A stretch of DNA of 64,000 bases from positions 62,001 to 126,000 of the forward strand of contig NZ_RZRU01000003.1 of assembly GCF_003997495.1 (NCBI RefSeq), written 5' to 3'. Position numbers and translations under genes: made by a program. The stretch is from Mesorhizobium sp. M7A.F.Ca.US.008.03.1.1 (GTDB taxonomy: Bacteria > Pseudomonadota > Alphaproteobacteria > Rhizobiales > Rhizobiaceae). Of the stretch, positions 23,804-33,273 are shown one piece after another (position 1 is the first letter of the stretch; each line of letters starts with the position of its first letter). The notes under the pieces were generated by a model, which made no database searches, was not told the DNA's origin, and worked only from the letters and a program-made list of their open reading frames with translations.

Positions 23804-25300
23804 TTATTGCGCCTCGCGCGGCGCTGCCGCAGGCAGCCTTGCCGGCAGCATCTTGAGCGCCTCGCGCAAGGCTTCGCGGCCGGAGGCGAATGCCAGTGCG
23901 ATGACGACGGTGATGAGGTAGGCGAGCACGGCGCCGCTGGCCAGGGCAACGACATGCTGCTGCGGCAGCAGTGGCTTGATGAACCAGATCGCGGCCAGTG
24001 CCAGATGGGCGCCAAGCACGAACGGCGTTGCCGCGCGAAGCACATGATGCGCCTGCAGCGGTCCGCTCTTGCCGACATAGAGCCACAGGAACGGCGTCCG
24101 CAGATATTCGCTGATCGCATAGGCGATCGCCACGCCCAGCGCGCCATAGGGCAGGCCGAGCATGAAAGCCAGCACCGACGTCACGGCCGTTATGATGCCC
24201 CAGCGCATGAAATCGCCGGAGCGGCCCTGGCTGACGAAAAGCCACCCCGCCGGATTGTTGAGCGGCTGCAGCAGCCCGGCAAAGCCGAGCGCCAGGAAAA
24301 TCGAGGCGCTTGCGCGCCATTGCTCGCCGAGCACAAAGGGGATCAGCACATCCGACATCGCCGTGGCGAAGGCGACACCGGGAAGCGCCACCAGCAGGAT
24401 CAGCGGCATGACGCGCAGATAGGCGCTGCGGTAGCGATCTGGCTCGTCCTTCAACCTGGAAAGCGCCGGAACCATCACCTTCGACAAGGGGTTGGTGATC
24501 TGACTCAGCGGAAACAGAAGCAGCTTGTAGGCGCGGTCATAGAGGCCGAGTTGCGCCTCGCCCCAATATTTGCCGATCAGCACATTGTCGAGGTTGCGGG
24601 CAAAGAAATTGGCGAAGTTGAAGCCGGTGATGCCGGCGCCGAAATTGATCAGCTCGCCGATGCCGGCGACCTTGCGCGGCAGGCCCGGACGCCAGCGCGA
24701 GCTCGCCCAGTAGCAGAGCGTCGGCAGCACGGCACCGGTCAGCGTGCCGGCAAACAGGGCCCAATAGGAGCGATCGATGAAGGTCCAGGCGATCGACACC
24801 GCAAGCCCGGCGATGGCGCTGGCGACGTCGATGACGGCCAGCCGGCCGAACTGCATGCGGCGCGTCAAGAGCGCCAGATGCTGGGCGCCCAGCCCATAGG
24901 CCATAATCTGCAGCCCGAACGCAGCCACCAGACCCGTCACGCGCGGCTCGCCGTAGAAGGCAGCAACCAGCGGCGCCGCACCCGCAAGCACGCAAGCCAG
25001 GATCGCGCTGACGGCGACATTGATCCAGAAGAGGTAGTTCACCTCCTCATGCCGGATGCCTGATTTCTGGATCGTCGCCTGGGTCAGGCCGAAATCCTGG
25101 AACAGGGCGATAAAGGCAAGCACCGGGGCGCACATCGCCACGACACCGAAATCCTGTGGCGACAACAACCGCGACAAGACGATAACGGAGAGGATCTGTG
25201 TCGCGACCCGCACCGATTGCGCCATGGCCGTGACAACTGCGCCGCGTCCAACCGATTTGCGCAAGGAGCCTTCTGGCGGATCGAATGCATTGGCTTCCAA
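23804..25300 (-). CDS. Polysaccharide repeat-unit flippase (Wzx/ExoT-like, MOP superfamily)
   Basis: About 498 residues with twelve to fourteen hydrophobic segments and the family's N-terminal SVGRGAVVTAMAQSVR helix. It should move lipid-linked repeat units across the inner membrane before ExoQ polymerises them. The start is uncertain: TTG 25300 with an AGGA site nine bases upstream is preferred. A TTG at 25393 would begin inside a putative operator (25384-25395), which makes it unlikely. In Sinorhizobium the corresponding role is given to ExoT. It is divergent from exoL. Confidence 0.86.
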   Translation of the reverse strand: MEANAFDPPEGSLRKSVGRGAVVTAMAQSVRVATQILSVIVLSRLLSPQDFGVVAMCAPVLAFIALFQDFGLTQATIQKSGIRHEEVNYLFWINVAVSAILACVLAGAAPLVAAFYGEPRVTGLVAAFGLQIMAYGLGAQHLALLTRRMQFGRLAVIDVASAIAGLAVSIAWTFIDRSYWALFAGTLTGAVLPTLCYWASSRWRPGLPRKVAGIGELINFGAGITGFNFANFFARNLDNVLIGKYWGEAQLGLYDRAYKLLLFPLSQITNPLSKVMVPALSRLKDEPDRYRSAYLRVMPLILLVALPGVAFATAMSDVLIPFVLGEQWRASASIFLALGFAGLLQPLNNPAGWLFVSQGRSGDFMRWGIITAVTSVLAFMLGLPYGALGVAIAYAISEYLRTPFLWLYVGKSGPLQAHHVLRAATPFVLGAHLALAAIWFIKPLLPQQHVVALASGAVLAYLITVVIALAFASGREALREALKMLPARLPAAAPREAQ

Positions 25301-25383
25301 ATTCAGGATTCCTGATTTTCTACGTGGATTTCCGAGCCCGAAAATCCACGACCGCCGCCGACCACAAACTACGGCAATAATTT

Positions 25384-25446
25384 TGCAGTGCAACAGAAAA
25401 CGTCGATTGATGCAGCAAAAATGTTGCGATGCAGCAAGAGCTGTAC
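25384..25446. promoter_or_regulatory. Cluster of TGC-type operators between flippase gene and exoL
   Basis: TGCGATGCAGCA at 25435-25446 matches TGCRNYGCASMA exactly and ends 39 bases before the exoL ATG. TGCAGTGCAACA at 25384-25395 matches 11 of 12, and a half site GATGCAGCA lies between them near 25420. The sites are placed to control both the flippase gene and exoL-A-M-O. Confidence 0.55.
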
Positions 25447-25485
25447 TAGCATTCCCTTGGGTGGGCCAACAGCGGTCGAGTTTTT

Positions 25486-26658
25486 ATGCTGCATGTCTTG
25501 TACCTTGTGCACGACGTTTCCGACCCGGCGGTGCGCCGGCGGATCACGATGCTCAGGGCAGGTGGAGCCCAGGTCACCTTGGCCGGCTTCCGTCGCACCA
25601 CGAATCCGATTGCGGATATCGAGGGACTGCGCCCGATCGACCTCGGCGCGACGCGTGACGGGCGATTCGGCCAACGCCTCGCGGCCGTAGCCAAAGCAGC
25701 CGTTTCGATAGGCTCGAAGCTGGGCGGGATGCCAAAACCGGATGTCATCATCGCGCGCAACCTGGAAATGCTGGCGCTTGCCCGCCGCGCCAGGTCAGCC
25801 TTCGGTGCATCGGTTCCGATCGTATACGAGTGCCTCGATATTCATAGGCTTGTGCTGCGCAACGATGTCCTGGGCAAGGCGCTGCGCGCCACCGAACGCT
25901 TTCTGGCCAGGGATGTGAAGCTGTTGGTGACCAGTTCGCCTGCTTTCATCGCCAATTATTTCAAGCCGTTTGGCCAGGTCGCGGCACCCATTGAGCTGGT
26001 CGAAAACAAATATTTCGAGGCCGCGGCGATCTTGCCCGGCGCTCCGGAGGCTGAAGAGAGCCTGGTTGCCCCGCCATGGCGGATCGGCTGGTTCGGCGCG
26101 CTGCGCTGCCGCCGCTCGCTCGAGCTGCTGGCTGATTTCTCCCGCCGCAGGGAGGGCCGCTTCGAGATCGTGCTGCGCGGCCGTCCGGCTTTGTCGGAAT
26201 TCCCTGACTTTCACGGCTTTGTCGAGGCCGAGCCGTGGCTGTCGTTTCTCGGACCCTACCGCAATCCGGAAGACATGGCGGCGATCTACAACGATGTCCA
26301 TTTTTCCTGGGCGATCGATTTCTTCGAAGCGGGGCAGAACTCCGAATGGCTTCTGCCCAACCGGCTCTATGAAGGTTGCCGTTTCGGGGCGGTGCCGATC
26401 TCTATGGGCAACACCGAGACCGGGCGGTTCCTCAAACAGCAGGATATCGGCGTGCTGTTGCCGCAGGCTTCGCCCGAGGCACTCGAAGCCGCGCTAGGCA
26501 AGATGGAAGAGCATCGCTTCGCCAGGCTGAAGGGGCGTGTTCTGGCGCGCAATCCGAGAACCTGGAGCTACGATCGCAGCGATTGCCGGGCGCTTGTCGA
26601 GCGGCTGCGCAGCCTGACGGCCGCGCCCGATTCGTTTGCCGCCGAGGCATTGGCATAG
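25486..26658 (+). CDS. exoL: Glycosyltransferase ExoL-like (GT4 fold)
   Basis: This 390-residue cytoplasmic enzyme has a Rossmann-like first domain (LYLVHDVSDPAVRRRITML at the start) and a second domain with IGWFGALRCRRSLELL and an acidic donor site around NRLYEGCRFGAVPI. Position directly before exoA-exoM-exoO-exoN-exoP reproduces the Sinorhizobium order exoL-A-M-O-N-P, which is the main reason for the name. ExoL adds a glucose early in the repeat unit. The ATG has no strong ribosome site but is the first credible start. Confidence 0.82.
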   Translation: MLHVLYLVHDVSDPAVRRRITMLRAGGAQVTLAGFRRTTNPIADIEGLRPIDLGATRDGRFGQRLAAVAKAAVSIGSKLGGMPKPDVIIARNLEMLALARRARSAFGASVPIVYECLDIHRLVLRNDVLGKALRATERFLARDVKLLVTSSPAFIANYFKPFGQVAAPIELVENKYFEAAAILPGAPEAEESLVAPPWRIGWFGALRCRRSLELLADFSRRREGRFEIVLRGRPALSEFPDFHGFVEAEPWLSFLGPYRNPEDMAAIYNDVHFSWAIDFFEAGQNSEWLLPNRLYEGCRFGAVPISMGNTETGRFLKQQDIGVLLPQASPEALEAALGKMEEHRFARLKGRVLARNPRTWSYDRSDCRALVERLRSLTAAPDSFAAEALA

Positions 26659-26698
26659 GATGGCCGGGGATGGACAGAGGCAAGATGGACAGAGGTTG

Positions 26699-27694
26699 AT
26701 GACGCAGACGGAAAAACCCTCATCCAGCCTGATCGTTATCCCGTGCCTGAACGAAGCCGCCCATATCGGTGCGCTGCTCGATCAATTGCGCCCCGCGGCC
26801 GCCCGGCTTGGCGCCCGGATCATCGTCGCCGACGGCGGCAGCACCGACGGCACGCTTTCCATCGTCGAGGATGTCATTGCCAGGGACCCGCGGGTTATCC
26901 TGCTCCACAACCAGCGGCGCATCCAGAGCGCGGCGATCAATCTCGCCGTTGGCACCTTCGGCGATGGTGCCGACTATCTCATCCGCATCGATGCGCATGG
27001 CGGTTATCCCGACGACTATTGCGACAGGCTGGTCGAGGAAGCCCTGGCTACGGGCGCGGATTCGGTTGTCGTTTCGATGCTGACGAGCGGCAGCGGTGCC
27101 GTGCAGAAGGCGGCCGCGGCGGCGCAGAACTCCAAGCTCGGCACAGGCGGCTCGAAGCACCGGCATCTTTCGCAGGGACAGTGGATCGACCACGGCCATC
27201 ATGCGCTGATGCGCATATCGGCCTTCGGCGCTGTTGGCGGCTATGACGAAACCTTCAGCCACAACGAGGACGCCGAGCTCGATTACCGCCTGCGCAAGGC
27301 CGGCTATAAGATCTGGATGAGCGGCAAGACGCAGATGGTCTACTATCCGCGCGCGTCGCTTTCAGGCCTCTATTTCCAGTATCTCGGCTACGGTCGCGGG
27401 CGTGCCAAGAATGTGCTGAAGCATCGCGTCGTCCCGAAGGTGAGGCAGATGGTGCCGCTGCTGGTGTTCCCGGTGGTGCTGCTGGCGGCCTTCTCCTTCG
27501 TACACTGGCTGGCGGCGGTACCGCTGCTCCTGTGGGCGTCGGTGTGCCTGGGCTACGGGCTGGTGACGGCTATCCGCCAGCGCAAGGCCGACGTCGCGCT
27601 GGCCGGTGTCTCGGCCATGGTCATGCATCTTGGCTGGTCGGTCGGCTTCTGGCTGCAGCTTCTCGGCCTCGGCTCGCGACGCGGAGTGGCCTGA
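26699..27694 (+). CDS. exoA: Family 2 glycosyltransferase ExoA
   Basis: 331 residues. A GT-A domain has VIPCLNEAAHIGALL at the start, VADGGSTDGT near residue 45 and RIDAHGGYP holding the DxH/DxD type metal site near residue 100. HNEDAELDYRLRKAGY is the acceptor-binding segment, and three hydrophobic segments near residues 250-320 anchor it in the membrane, as known for ExoA. It adds the first glucose to galactosyl-lipid in succinoglycan. ATG 26699 is used. The stop overlaps the exoM start as TGATG, so the genes are coupled. Confidence 0.88.
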   Translation: MTQTEKPSSSLIVIPCLNEAAHIGALLDQLRPAAARLGARIIVADGGSTDGTLSIVEDVIARDPRVILLHNQRRIQSAAINLAVGTFGDGADYLIRIDAHGGYPDDYCDRLVEEALATGADSVVVSMLTSGSGAVQKAAAAAQNSKLGTGGSKHRHLSQGQWIDHGHHALMRISAFGAVGGYDETFSHNEDAELDYRLRKAGYKIWMSGKTQMVYYPRASLSGLYFQYLGYGRGRAKNVLKHRVVPKVRQMVPLLVFPVVLLAAFSFVHWLAAVPLLLWASVCLGYGLVTAIRQRKADVALAGVSAMVMHLGWSVGFWLQLLGLGSRRGVA

Positions 27695-28644
27695 TGGCGG
27701 TGTCGGCAAAGAACCGCAGCATCGACATCGGCGTCTGCACGTTCCGCCGGCCGGAACTGGCTGACACGCTGCGCTCGCTCGACGCCATGGAGATGCCGGC
27801 GGGATTCGATGTTCGCATCGTCGTCGCCGACAATGACGACACCCCGACGGCCCGCGACATGGTGGCGGCGCTGTCGCGGGAATTGACGGTGCCGATCCAG
27901 TATCAGCATGCCCCGGCGCGCAACATCTCGATCGCCCGAAATGCCTGCCTCGATGCGAGCACGGCGGATTTCGTCGCCTTCATCGATGACGACGAGACGG
28001 CCACGACTCCATGGCTCGCCGAACTGGTCGCGATGGCGCAGCAAAGCGGTGCCGCCGCCGTGCTCGGCCCGGTCAGGGCGCGCTATCGCCCGGATGCGCC
28101 GGACTGGATGCGGCGCGGCGATTTCCATTCGACCTTGCCCGTCTGGGTGCGCGGCGAGATCCGCACCGGCTATACCTGCAACGTTCTCCTGCGGATGGGC
28201 TCGGACAGCCTGCGCGGCCGCCGCTTCAGCCTGGCGCGGGGCCAGACCGGCGGCGAGGACACCGAATTCTTCGACCAGATGCATAAGGCCGGCGGCCGCA
28301 TCGCCTTCTCGCCCGAGGCGTGGGTCGACGAGGTGGTGCCGCGCTCCAGGGCGGCATTCGATTGGCTCGGTCGCCGCCGCTTCCGCGTCGGCCAGACGCA
28401 TGGCCATCTTCTGGGCAGCAGCGCCAGCGGCATCGGCTTGGTCAAGCAGGTCGGCCTGGCCTCGGCAAAGGCCATCTATTGCTTCGCCTCGGCACTTCCG
28501 GTGGTCGTCAGTCCGGTACGCAGGAACCGCAGTGTGCTGCGCGGCATTATGCATGTTGGTGTCGTCAGCGGCCTCGTCGGCATCCGCGAAATCCGCCTCT
28601 ATGGCCAGCCTTCGCCACAGGAAGGAGGCAAGCGTGCAGCCTGA
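27694..28644 (+). CDS. exoM: Family 2 glycosyltransferase ExoM
   Basis: 316 residues. IDIGVCTFRRPELADTL starts the GT2 domain, ARNISIARNACL and FIDDDETA hold the donor and metal sites, and GGEDTEFFDQMHKAGG is the ED-containing acceptor segment. ExoM adds a beta-1,4 glucose in succinoglycan synthesis. ATG 27694 is coupled to exoA by TGATG, and exoO starts 11 bases before the stop. The order within the locus supports the name. Confidence 0.88.
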   Translation: MAVSAKNRSIDIGVCTFRRPELADTLRSLDAMEMPAGFDVRIVVADNDDTPTARDMVAALSRELTVPIQYQHAPARNISIARNACLDASTADFVAFIDDDETATTPWLAELVAMAQQSGAAAVLGPVRARYRPDAPDWMRRGDFHSTLPVWVRGEIRTGYTCNVLLRMGSDSLRGRRFSLARGQTGGEDTEFFDQMHKAGGRIAFSPEAWVDEVVPRSRAAFDWLGRRRFRVGQTHGHLLGSSASGIGLVKQVGLASAKAIYCFASALPVVVSPVRRNRSVLRGIMHVGVVSGLVGIREIRLYGQPSPQEGGKRAA

Positions 28645-29602
28645 CGTCAGCTCTGTCCCGGATGTTTCCTTCGTTATTGCCGCCTACAATGCCGAGGCGA
28701 CTCTTGATCGGGCTATCGCCAGCGCCATCGCCCAGAAGGGTGTCAGCGTCGAAATCATCGTCGTCGATGACAAGTCGCGCGATGCGACGCTCGACGTGGC
28801 GCGGGCCTATCCAGAGAATATCGTCCGTGTCGTCGCGCTGGCCAGCAACCGCGGCCCCGGCGGCGCCAGGAATGCCGGCCTCGATGCCGCCCGCGGCAGA
28901 TGGATAGCGGTTCTCGATTCCGACGACGCGGTCTTTCCCGGCCGGCTCGCCGCCATGATCGCTCGTGCCGAAAGCGCGGACGCCCAGATCGCCGTCGACA
29001 ATCTGCAGGTCGTTCGCGAGGATGGCGTCATCGAGGACGCGATGTTTCCGCGGCAGTACCTGGAAGGCTTGCGCGAGATTTCGCTGGCCACCTACATCGC
29101 CGGCAACGTCGTCTTCGAATCCAAGTTCAACCTCGGCTACCTCAAGCCGATCTTCCAGCGCGAGTTCCTGAACGGAAACCGGCTTCGCTATGATGAGAAA
29201 CTGAGGATCGGCGAAGACTACATCCTGTTTGCCGAAGCCCTGGCCAAGGGTGGCAAATGCGTGGTCGAGCCCGATATCGGCTATGCCTACCATATCCGCA
29301 GCGGCTCCATTTCGCGCGTGCTCGAGCTTCACCACGTCGAGGCGATGCGCAGGGCGGATGCCGTGTTCGCTCAAACCCATCGGATGGATGAGGCCGCGCA
29401 GGCCGCGTTTGCGCGGCGCGGCCGCAGCCTGCGCAAGGCGGCATCGTTTCTGTCACTGGTTCAGCACATCAAGGCGCGGTCCCCGCTCAAGGCGATCCGG
29501 ACGGCGCTCAGCGATCCGGCGGCGGTCAGGCATATGGGCATGCCGATCGCCGTGCGGTTGCGAAGAATGGCGGCACAATTTGCCGTTGGGGCGGGGAGGT
29601 GA
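28634..29602 (+). CDS. exoO: Family 2 glycosyltransferase ExoO
   Basis: 322 residues starting at GTG 28634, which has an AGGAAGGAGG ribosome site and overlaps the exoM end by 11 bases. VSFVIAAYNAEATLDRAI begins the GT2 domain, VVDDKSRDAT and VLDSDDAV hold donor and metal sites, and IGEDYILFAEAL is the acceptor segment. LGYLKPIFQREF is shared with the GT2 at 15493. ExoO adds a beta-1,6 glucose at the start of the succinoglycan side chain. Confidence 0.88.
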   Translation: MQPDVSSVPDVSFVIAAYNAEATLDRAIASAIAQKGVSVEIIVVDDKSRDATLDVARAYPENIVRVVALASNRGPGGARNAGLDAARGRWIAVLDSDDAVFPGRLAAMIARAESADAQIAVDNLQVVREDGVIEDAMFPRQYLEGLREISLATYIAGNVVFESKFNLGYLKPIFQREFLNGNRLRYDEKLRIGEDYILFAEALAKGGKCVVEPDIGYAYHIRSGSISRVLELHHVEAMRRADAVFAQTHRMDEAAQAAFARRGRSLRKAASFLSLVQHIKARSPLKAIRTALSDPAAVRHMGMPIAVRLRRMAAQFAVGAGR

Positions 29603-29676
29603 AGATGCAGGCACATGGAGGGATTTTTCGTGGCCTGTGAATGGATTGAAGTCGATCTCCTCAGAAGGAATTTGCG

Positions 29677-30573
29677 ATGAAGAAAATCAGGAAGGCCGTG
29701 ATACCGGTGGCGGGGCTTGGAACACGGTTCTTGCCGGCGACCAAGTCGATGCCGAAGGAAATGCTTCCCGTCGTCGACAGGCCTGTCGTGCAATATGCGG
29801 TGGACGAGGCCTTCGAAGCGGGCATCGAGCACATCGTCTTCGTGACCGGTCGCAACAAGGCGGTGATCGAGGATTATTTCGACCTGCATCCGGAATTGAT
29901 CGGCACCTTGGAGCAGACCGGCAAGAAGACCCAGCTGGAGGCGCTCGAAAGCATGCTGCCTGTGGCCGGTGCCACCAGCTTCATCCGCCAGCAATCCCCG
30001 CAAGGCCTCGGCCATGCGGTCTGGTGCGCGCGCGAGGTTATCGGCAACGAGCCCTTCGCCCTGCTGCTGCCGGACATGGTGTCCTTCGGCGGGCGCGGAT
30101 GCCTCGCCGAAACCGTCGAGCTTTATGAGCGTACGGGCGGCAACGTGATCGCCGTCGAGCGTTGCGAACCGAGCGAGACCAACAAATACGGCATCGTTGG
30201 CCGTGGCGCCGAGATCGGCGGCGGTTTCGAGGTGACGGCCATGGTCGAGAAGCCGGCGCCGGCCAATGCGCCGTCGAACTTCTACATCAACGGCCGCTAC
30301 ATCCTGCAGCCCGAGATTTTCGCGCTCCTGGGCAGTCAGCAGCGCGGCGCCGGCAACGAGATTCAATTGACGGATGCCATGGTTCGTCTGTCGAAGGATC
30401 AGCCGTTCTTCGCCCAGCCTTTCCTCGGCCGCATGTTCGACTGCGGCTCCAAGGAAGGGTTCATCCAGGCCAACATCGCCTTCGCGTTGGCGCGCGACGA
30501 CATGAAGGGTCCGGTTTTCGAGATGCTTCAGGAGTTCGTCCGGTCGCATGAACGCCAGGAAGAAGCCGCATAA
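29677..30573 (+). CDS. exoN: UTP-glucose-1-phosphate uridylyltransferase
   Basis: This 298-residue enzyme makes UDP-glucose from UTP and glucose-1-phosphate. [18 protein letters not shown] at residues 10-27 is the nucleotide-binding signature, and QPSPQ-type residues ([14 protein letters not shown]) and VEKPAP are family markers. An AGAAGGA ribosome site precedes the ATG. It feeds the glucosyltransferases of this locus and the Ugd reaction. GalU is the housekeeping equivalent; exoN is used for its place between exoO and exoP. Confidence 0.93.
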   Translation: MKKIRKAVIPVAGLGTRFLPATKSMPKEMLPVVDRPVVQYAVDEAFEAGIEHIVFVTGRNKAVIEDYFDLHPELIGTLEQTGKKTQLEALESMLPVAGATSFIRQQSPQGLGHAVWCAREVIGNEPFALLLPDMVSFGGRGCLAETVELYERTGGNVIAVERCEPSETNKYGIVGRGAEIGGGFEVTAMVEKPAPANAPSNFYINGRYILQPEIFALLGSQQRGAGNEIQLTDAMVRLSKDQPFFAQPFLGRMFDCGSKEGFIQANIAFALARDDMKGPVFEMLQEFVRSHERQEEAA

Positions 30574-30698
30574 TGCCCATTTTTCGGGAGCATTGTCAGA
30601 TGGCCGGCGCAGAGGGGCCGGCAGGTTCTCGCCGTCTGGCACGACGCTTGCATCGCTTCTAGCGATGCTCCCGATCTTCGAGGCGCCTGCAAGCCAAG

Positions 30699-30796
30699 GC
30701 ATGATCCCTGAAAGTGGGTCCCGGTTTCCGGAAAAGATCATGTTGAAACAGTGAGATAGAGCCCATTGCGATCAATCGGAATAGGACCGGCTCTAG
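30699..30796. repeat. Dispersed intergenic repeat, copy between exoN and exoP
   Basis: About 98 bases beginning GCATGATCCC and carrying AAAGTGG, CCGGTTTCCGGAAAAGATCATG, and an AGAGCCCATT block, ending CTCTAG. The opening GCATGATC and the internal GATCATG form an inverted pair. It is closely like the copy at 57743-57840. I know related sequences as common intergenic elements in Mesorhizobium genomes; function is unknown. Confidence 0.75.
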
Positions 30797-30809
30797 AATT
30801 GGACCGAAG

Positions 30810-33197
30810 ATGAATTATGCCAACTTTCCTCTCGACAAGAGGATGCCATTGCCGAATTCGGACGCAGGAGACGGCGAAGACTTCATCGATATCGAGCGGC
30901 TGCTTGGCATGGCCGCACGGCAGGCCAAGGTGGTTGCCGTGTGTGCCGTCATCGGTCTCTTCCTGGGCCTGCTTTATTTGCAGACAACGCCGCCCAAATA
31001 TCAGTCGGTCGCCAGCGTGCTGATCGACGAAGGCTTGAACAAGATTGTCGACGATATCTCGGCGGCGTCGACAACCATGCAGACCGATTCCGCCATCCTG
31101 AGCCAGATCGAGATCCTGACCTCGACGCGGCTTGCCGCCGTGGTCGTCGACAAGCTGAAGCTCGACCAGAACGACACGTTCATGAATCCGCCCCAGTCGG
31201 CGCTTGCCCAAGGCATAGGCCTCATCCGCGGCCTGATCCAGTATGTCCGCCCCAGCTCTTCCATGCCGGGTGGCGCTGACTTCAGCAAGCTCGACCCGGC
31301 CGCCCGCGATGCGCTGATCGCCACGTCGCGCCGCGACTACGCAATCCTCAAGCTGCAGAACGAGATCCAGGCGGAACGCGTCGGCCGAAGCTACGTTATC
31401 GCGCTCGGCTATCAGGCGACGGATCCGGTCTTGGCAAACGCCATCACCAAGGCCTATGCCGATGCCTATCTCGCCGATCAGCTCGATGCCAGCTTCGATG
31501 CCACCGAGCGGGCTGCGGTCTGGCTGCAGGGCCGGTTGACGGAGCTGCGCCAGAGCTCGCAGGCAGCTTCGCTCGCGGTTGAGAAATTCAGGGCCGAGCA
31601 CGGGCTGGCAGCCAACAGCGATGGCCAGCTGATGAGCGACAAGCAGCTTTCCGACCTCAACGCCCAGCTTATCGTGGCGCAGGCCGACACCGCACGCGCC
31701 AGCGCCCGCTACCAACAGTACAAGGCCATTGTCGACAGCGGCTCCGACAACGCCTTCAAGGATGCCGCCATATCGAGCGACCAGCCAAGCAGTTCGGTCA
31801 TATCGGCGCTCAAGACCCGCTACCTCACGGTCGCCAAGCGGCTGCAGGACGTCGAGGCGAATTTCGGCCCCGAGCACCCGCAGGCGGTGGCTCTTTCCAA
31901 GGAGAAGGCCGACATATCGGCGCAGATTTTCGGCGAGTTGAAGCAGCTGACCGAAAGCTACCGCAACGAATATGAGGTGGCGCAGGCACGCGAGACCGCG
32001 CTCAGGGCCAATGTCGCGGCCGCGCAAGGCAAGAGTTCCGTCGACAACCAGACGCAAGTCAAGCTGCGTGAGCTCGATCAGCAGGCGACGGCGCTCACCA
32101 CGCTCTATCAGACATTCCTGGGTCGTTACGAGGAAGCCGCGCAGCAGCAATCCTTCCCGGTCGGCAAGATCCGCATCATCTCGGACGCGTCGATGCCGCT
32201 TGCCGCGTCAAGCCCGCGCACCATCGTCGTGCTCGGACTTTCGCTGGTGCTTGGCCTGCTGATGGGCGCCGGCTTTGGTGGCCTGAACGAGTTCAACGAA
32301 CGCTTCTTCAGGACCGCCGAGGACGTGCGCGACCGCGTCAATTTGAAATTCCTCGGCTATCTGCCGACGATCGGCGGCAAGCTCGGCAAGGAAGAAAAGC
32401 CGGGCGAGACCCAGGTGGACGCCAAGACCACCCAATCGCTGTCTTCAGCCGAAAAGCGGGCGCGCATGCGAGTCAGCATCGATTCTCCAGCCTCGATGTT
32501 CTCCGAAACGCTGCGCAGCGCCAAGATCGCCTTCGACGTCGTAATGGAAGGGCAAGGCAGCCGCGTCATCGGCATCATCTCGGTGCTTCCTGGCGAGGGC
32601 AAGTCGACGGTTGCGGCAAATCTCGCCGGCTTGCTTGCCGCCAATGGCTCCAAGACGCTGCTGATCGACGGCGACTTACGCAATCCCGGCCTCAGCCGAG
32701 GCCTTGGCATGGAAACCGAGCAGGGCTTGATGGAAGCGGTGGTCGGTGGCCAGACCTGGCAGTCGGTCGGCAAGATCGACAGGCAGACGAAGCTGGCGAT
32801 CATCCCAGCGGTGCTGCGCGGTCACTTCTCGCATACCAGCGAACTTCTCTCCTCGGCCGGCATGCGGCGCTTCATCGAGAACGCCAAGGAGACGTTCGAA
32901 TACATCGTCGTCGATCTGCCGCCGCTCGGACCGGTGGTCGACGCCAAGGCCTTCGCGCCGTTGGTCGACGGTTTTGTACTGGTCACCGAGTGGGGGCGCA
33001 CCCCGCGCGCGATGGTCAGGTCGATGCTGGAATCCGAACCCTATGTCGCCAACAAGATCGTCGGCGCGGTGCTGAACAAGGTCGATCTGAAGAAACTGGC
33101 CAAATACGGATCGTTCGGCGGCTCGGAAAAGTTCTTCGATAAATATTCGAGCTACTATCTGGAAAAATCGGAAGTGCGCGGCAAGGCGCCGGTCTGA
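30810..33197 (+). CDS. exoP: Exopolysaccharide chain-length and export tyrosine kinase ExoP (Wzc type)
   Basis: 795 residues. A Wzz domain lies between two membrane helices (near residues 35-55 and 470-490) with a long periplasmic coiled coil, and a BY-kinase domain follows from about 560. Walker A VLPGEGKST is near residue 592 and LLIDGDLRNP (Walker A') near 625. The C-terminus has a tyrosine cluster (KYGSFGG and KYSSYYLEK) for autophosphorylation. It controls polymer length and works with ExoQ and ExoF. It is the last gene of the exoL-A-M-O-N-P run. Confidence 0.94.
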   Translation: MNYANFPLDKRMPLPNSDAGDGEDFIDIERLLGMAARQAKVVAVCAVIGLFLGLLYLQTTPPKYQSVASVLIDEGLNKIVDDISAASTTMQTDSAILSQIEILTSTRLAAVVVDKLKLDQNDTFMNPPQSALAQGIGLIRGLIQYVRPSSSMPGGADFSKLDPAARDALIATSRRDYAILKLQNEIQAERVGRSYVIALGYQATDPVLANAITKAYADAYLADQLDASFDATERAAVWLQGRLTELRQSSQAASLAVEKFRAEHGLAANSDGQLMSDKQLSDLNAQLIVAQADTARASARYQQYKAIVDSGSDNAFKDAAISSDQPSSSVISALKTRYLTVAKRLQDVEANFGPEHPQAVALSKEKADISAQIFGELKQLTESYRNEYEVAQARETALRANVAAAQGKSSVDNQTQVKLRELDQQATALTTLYQTFLGRYEEAAQQQSFPVGKIRIISDASMPLAASSPRTIVVLGLSLVLGLLMGAGFGGLNEFNERFFRTAEDVRDRVNLKFLGYLPTIGGKLGKEEKPGETQVDAKTTQSLSSAEKRARMRVSIDSPASMFSETLRSAKIAFDVVMEGQGSRVIGIISVLPGEGKSTVAANLAGLLAANGSKTLLIDGDLRNPGLSRGLGMETEQGLMEAVVGGQTWQSVGKIDRQTKLAIIPAVLRGHFSHTSELLSSAGMRRFIENAKETFEYIVVDLPPLGPVVDAKAFAPLVDGFVLVTEWGRTPRAMVRSMLESEPYVANKIVGAVLNKVDLKKLAKYGSFGGSEKFFDKYSSYYLEKSEVRGKAPV

Positions 33198-33232
33198 CGT
33201 CGACCGTTGCGCGAGTGGCTCCACTTTGAAGT

Positions 33233-33270
33233 GCATCGATCTTCAGGTCAGCACAGCTGAACATCGATGC
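33233..33270. terminator. Stem-loop between convergent exoP and phosphatase gene
   Basis: GCATCGAT at 33233-33240 pairs with ATCGATGC at 33263-33270, and TTCAG with CTGAA inside it after one mismatch, giving a long stem. No T run follows on either side, so it may act as an mRNA end stabiliser or a factor-assisted stop for both genes. Confidence 0.4.
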
Positions 33271-33273
33271 GCG

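Noticed and set aside
25301..25393. TTG start extending the flippase by 31 residues
   Set aside because: It begins within a TGC-type operator and the added residues are unlike the family's N-terminus.
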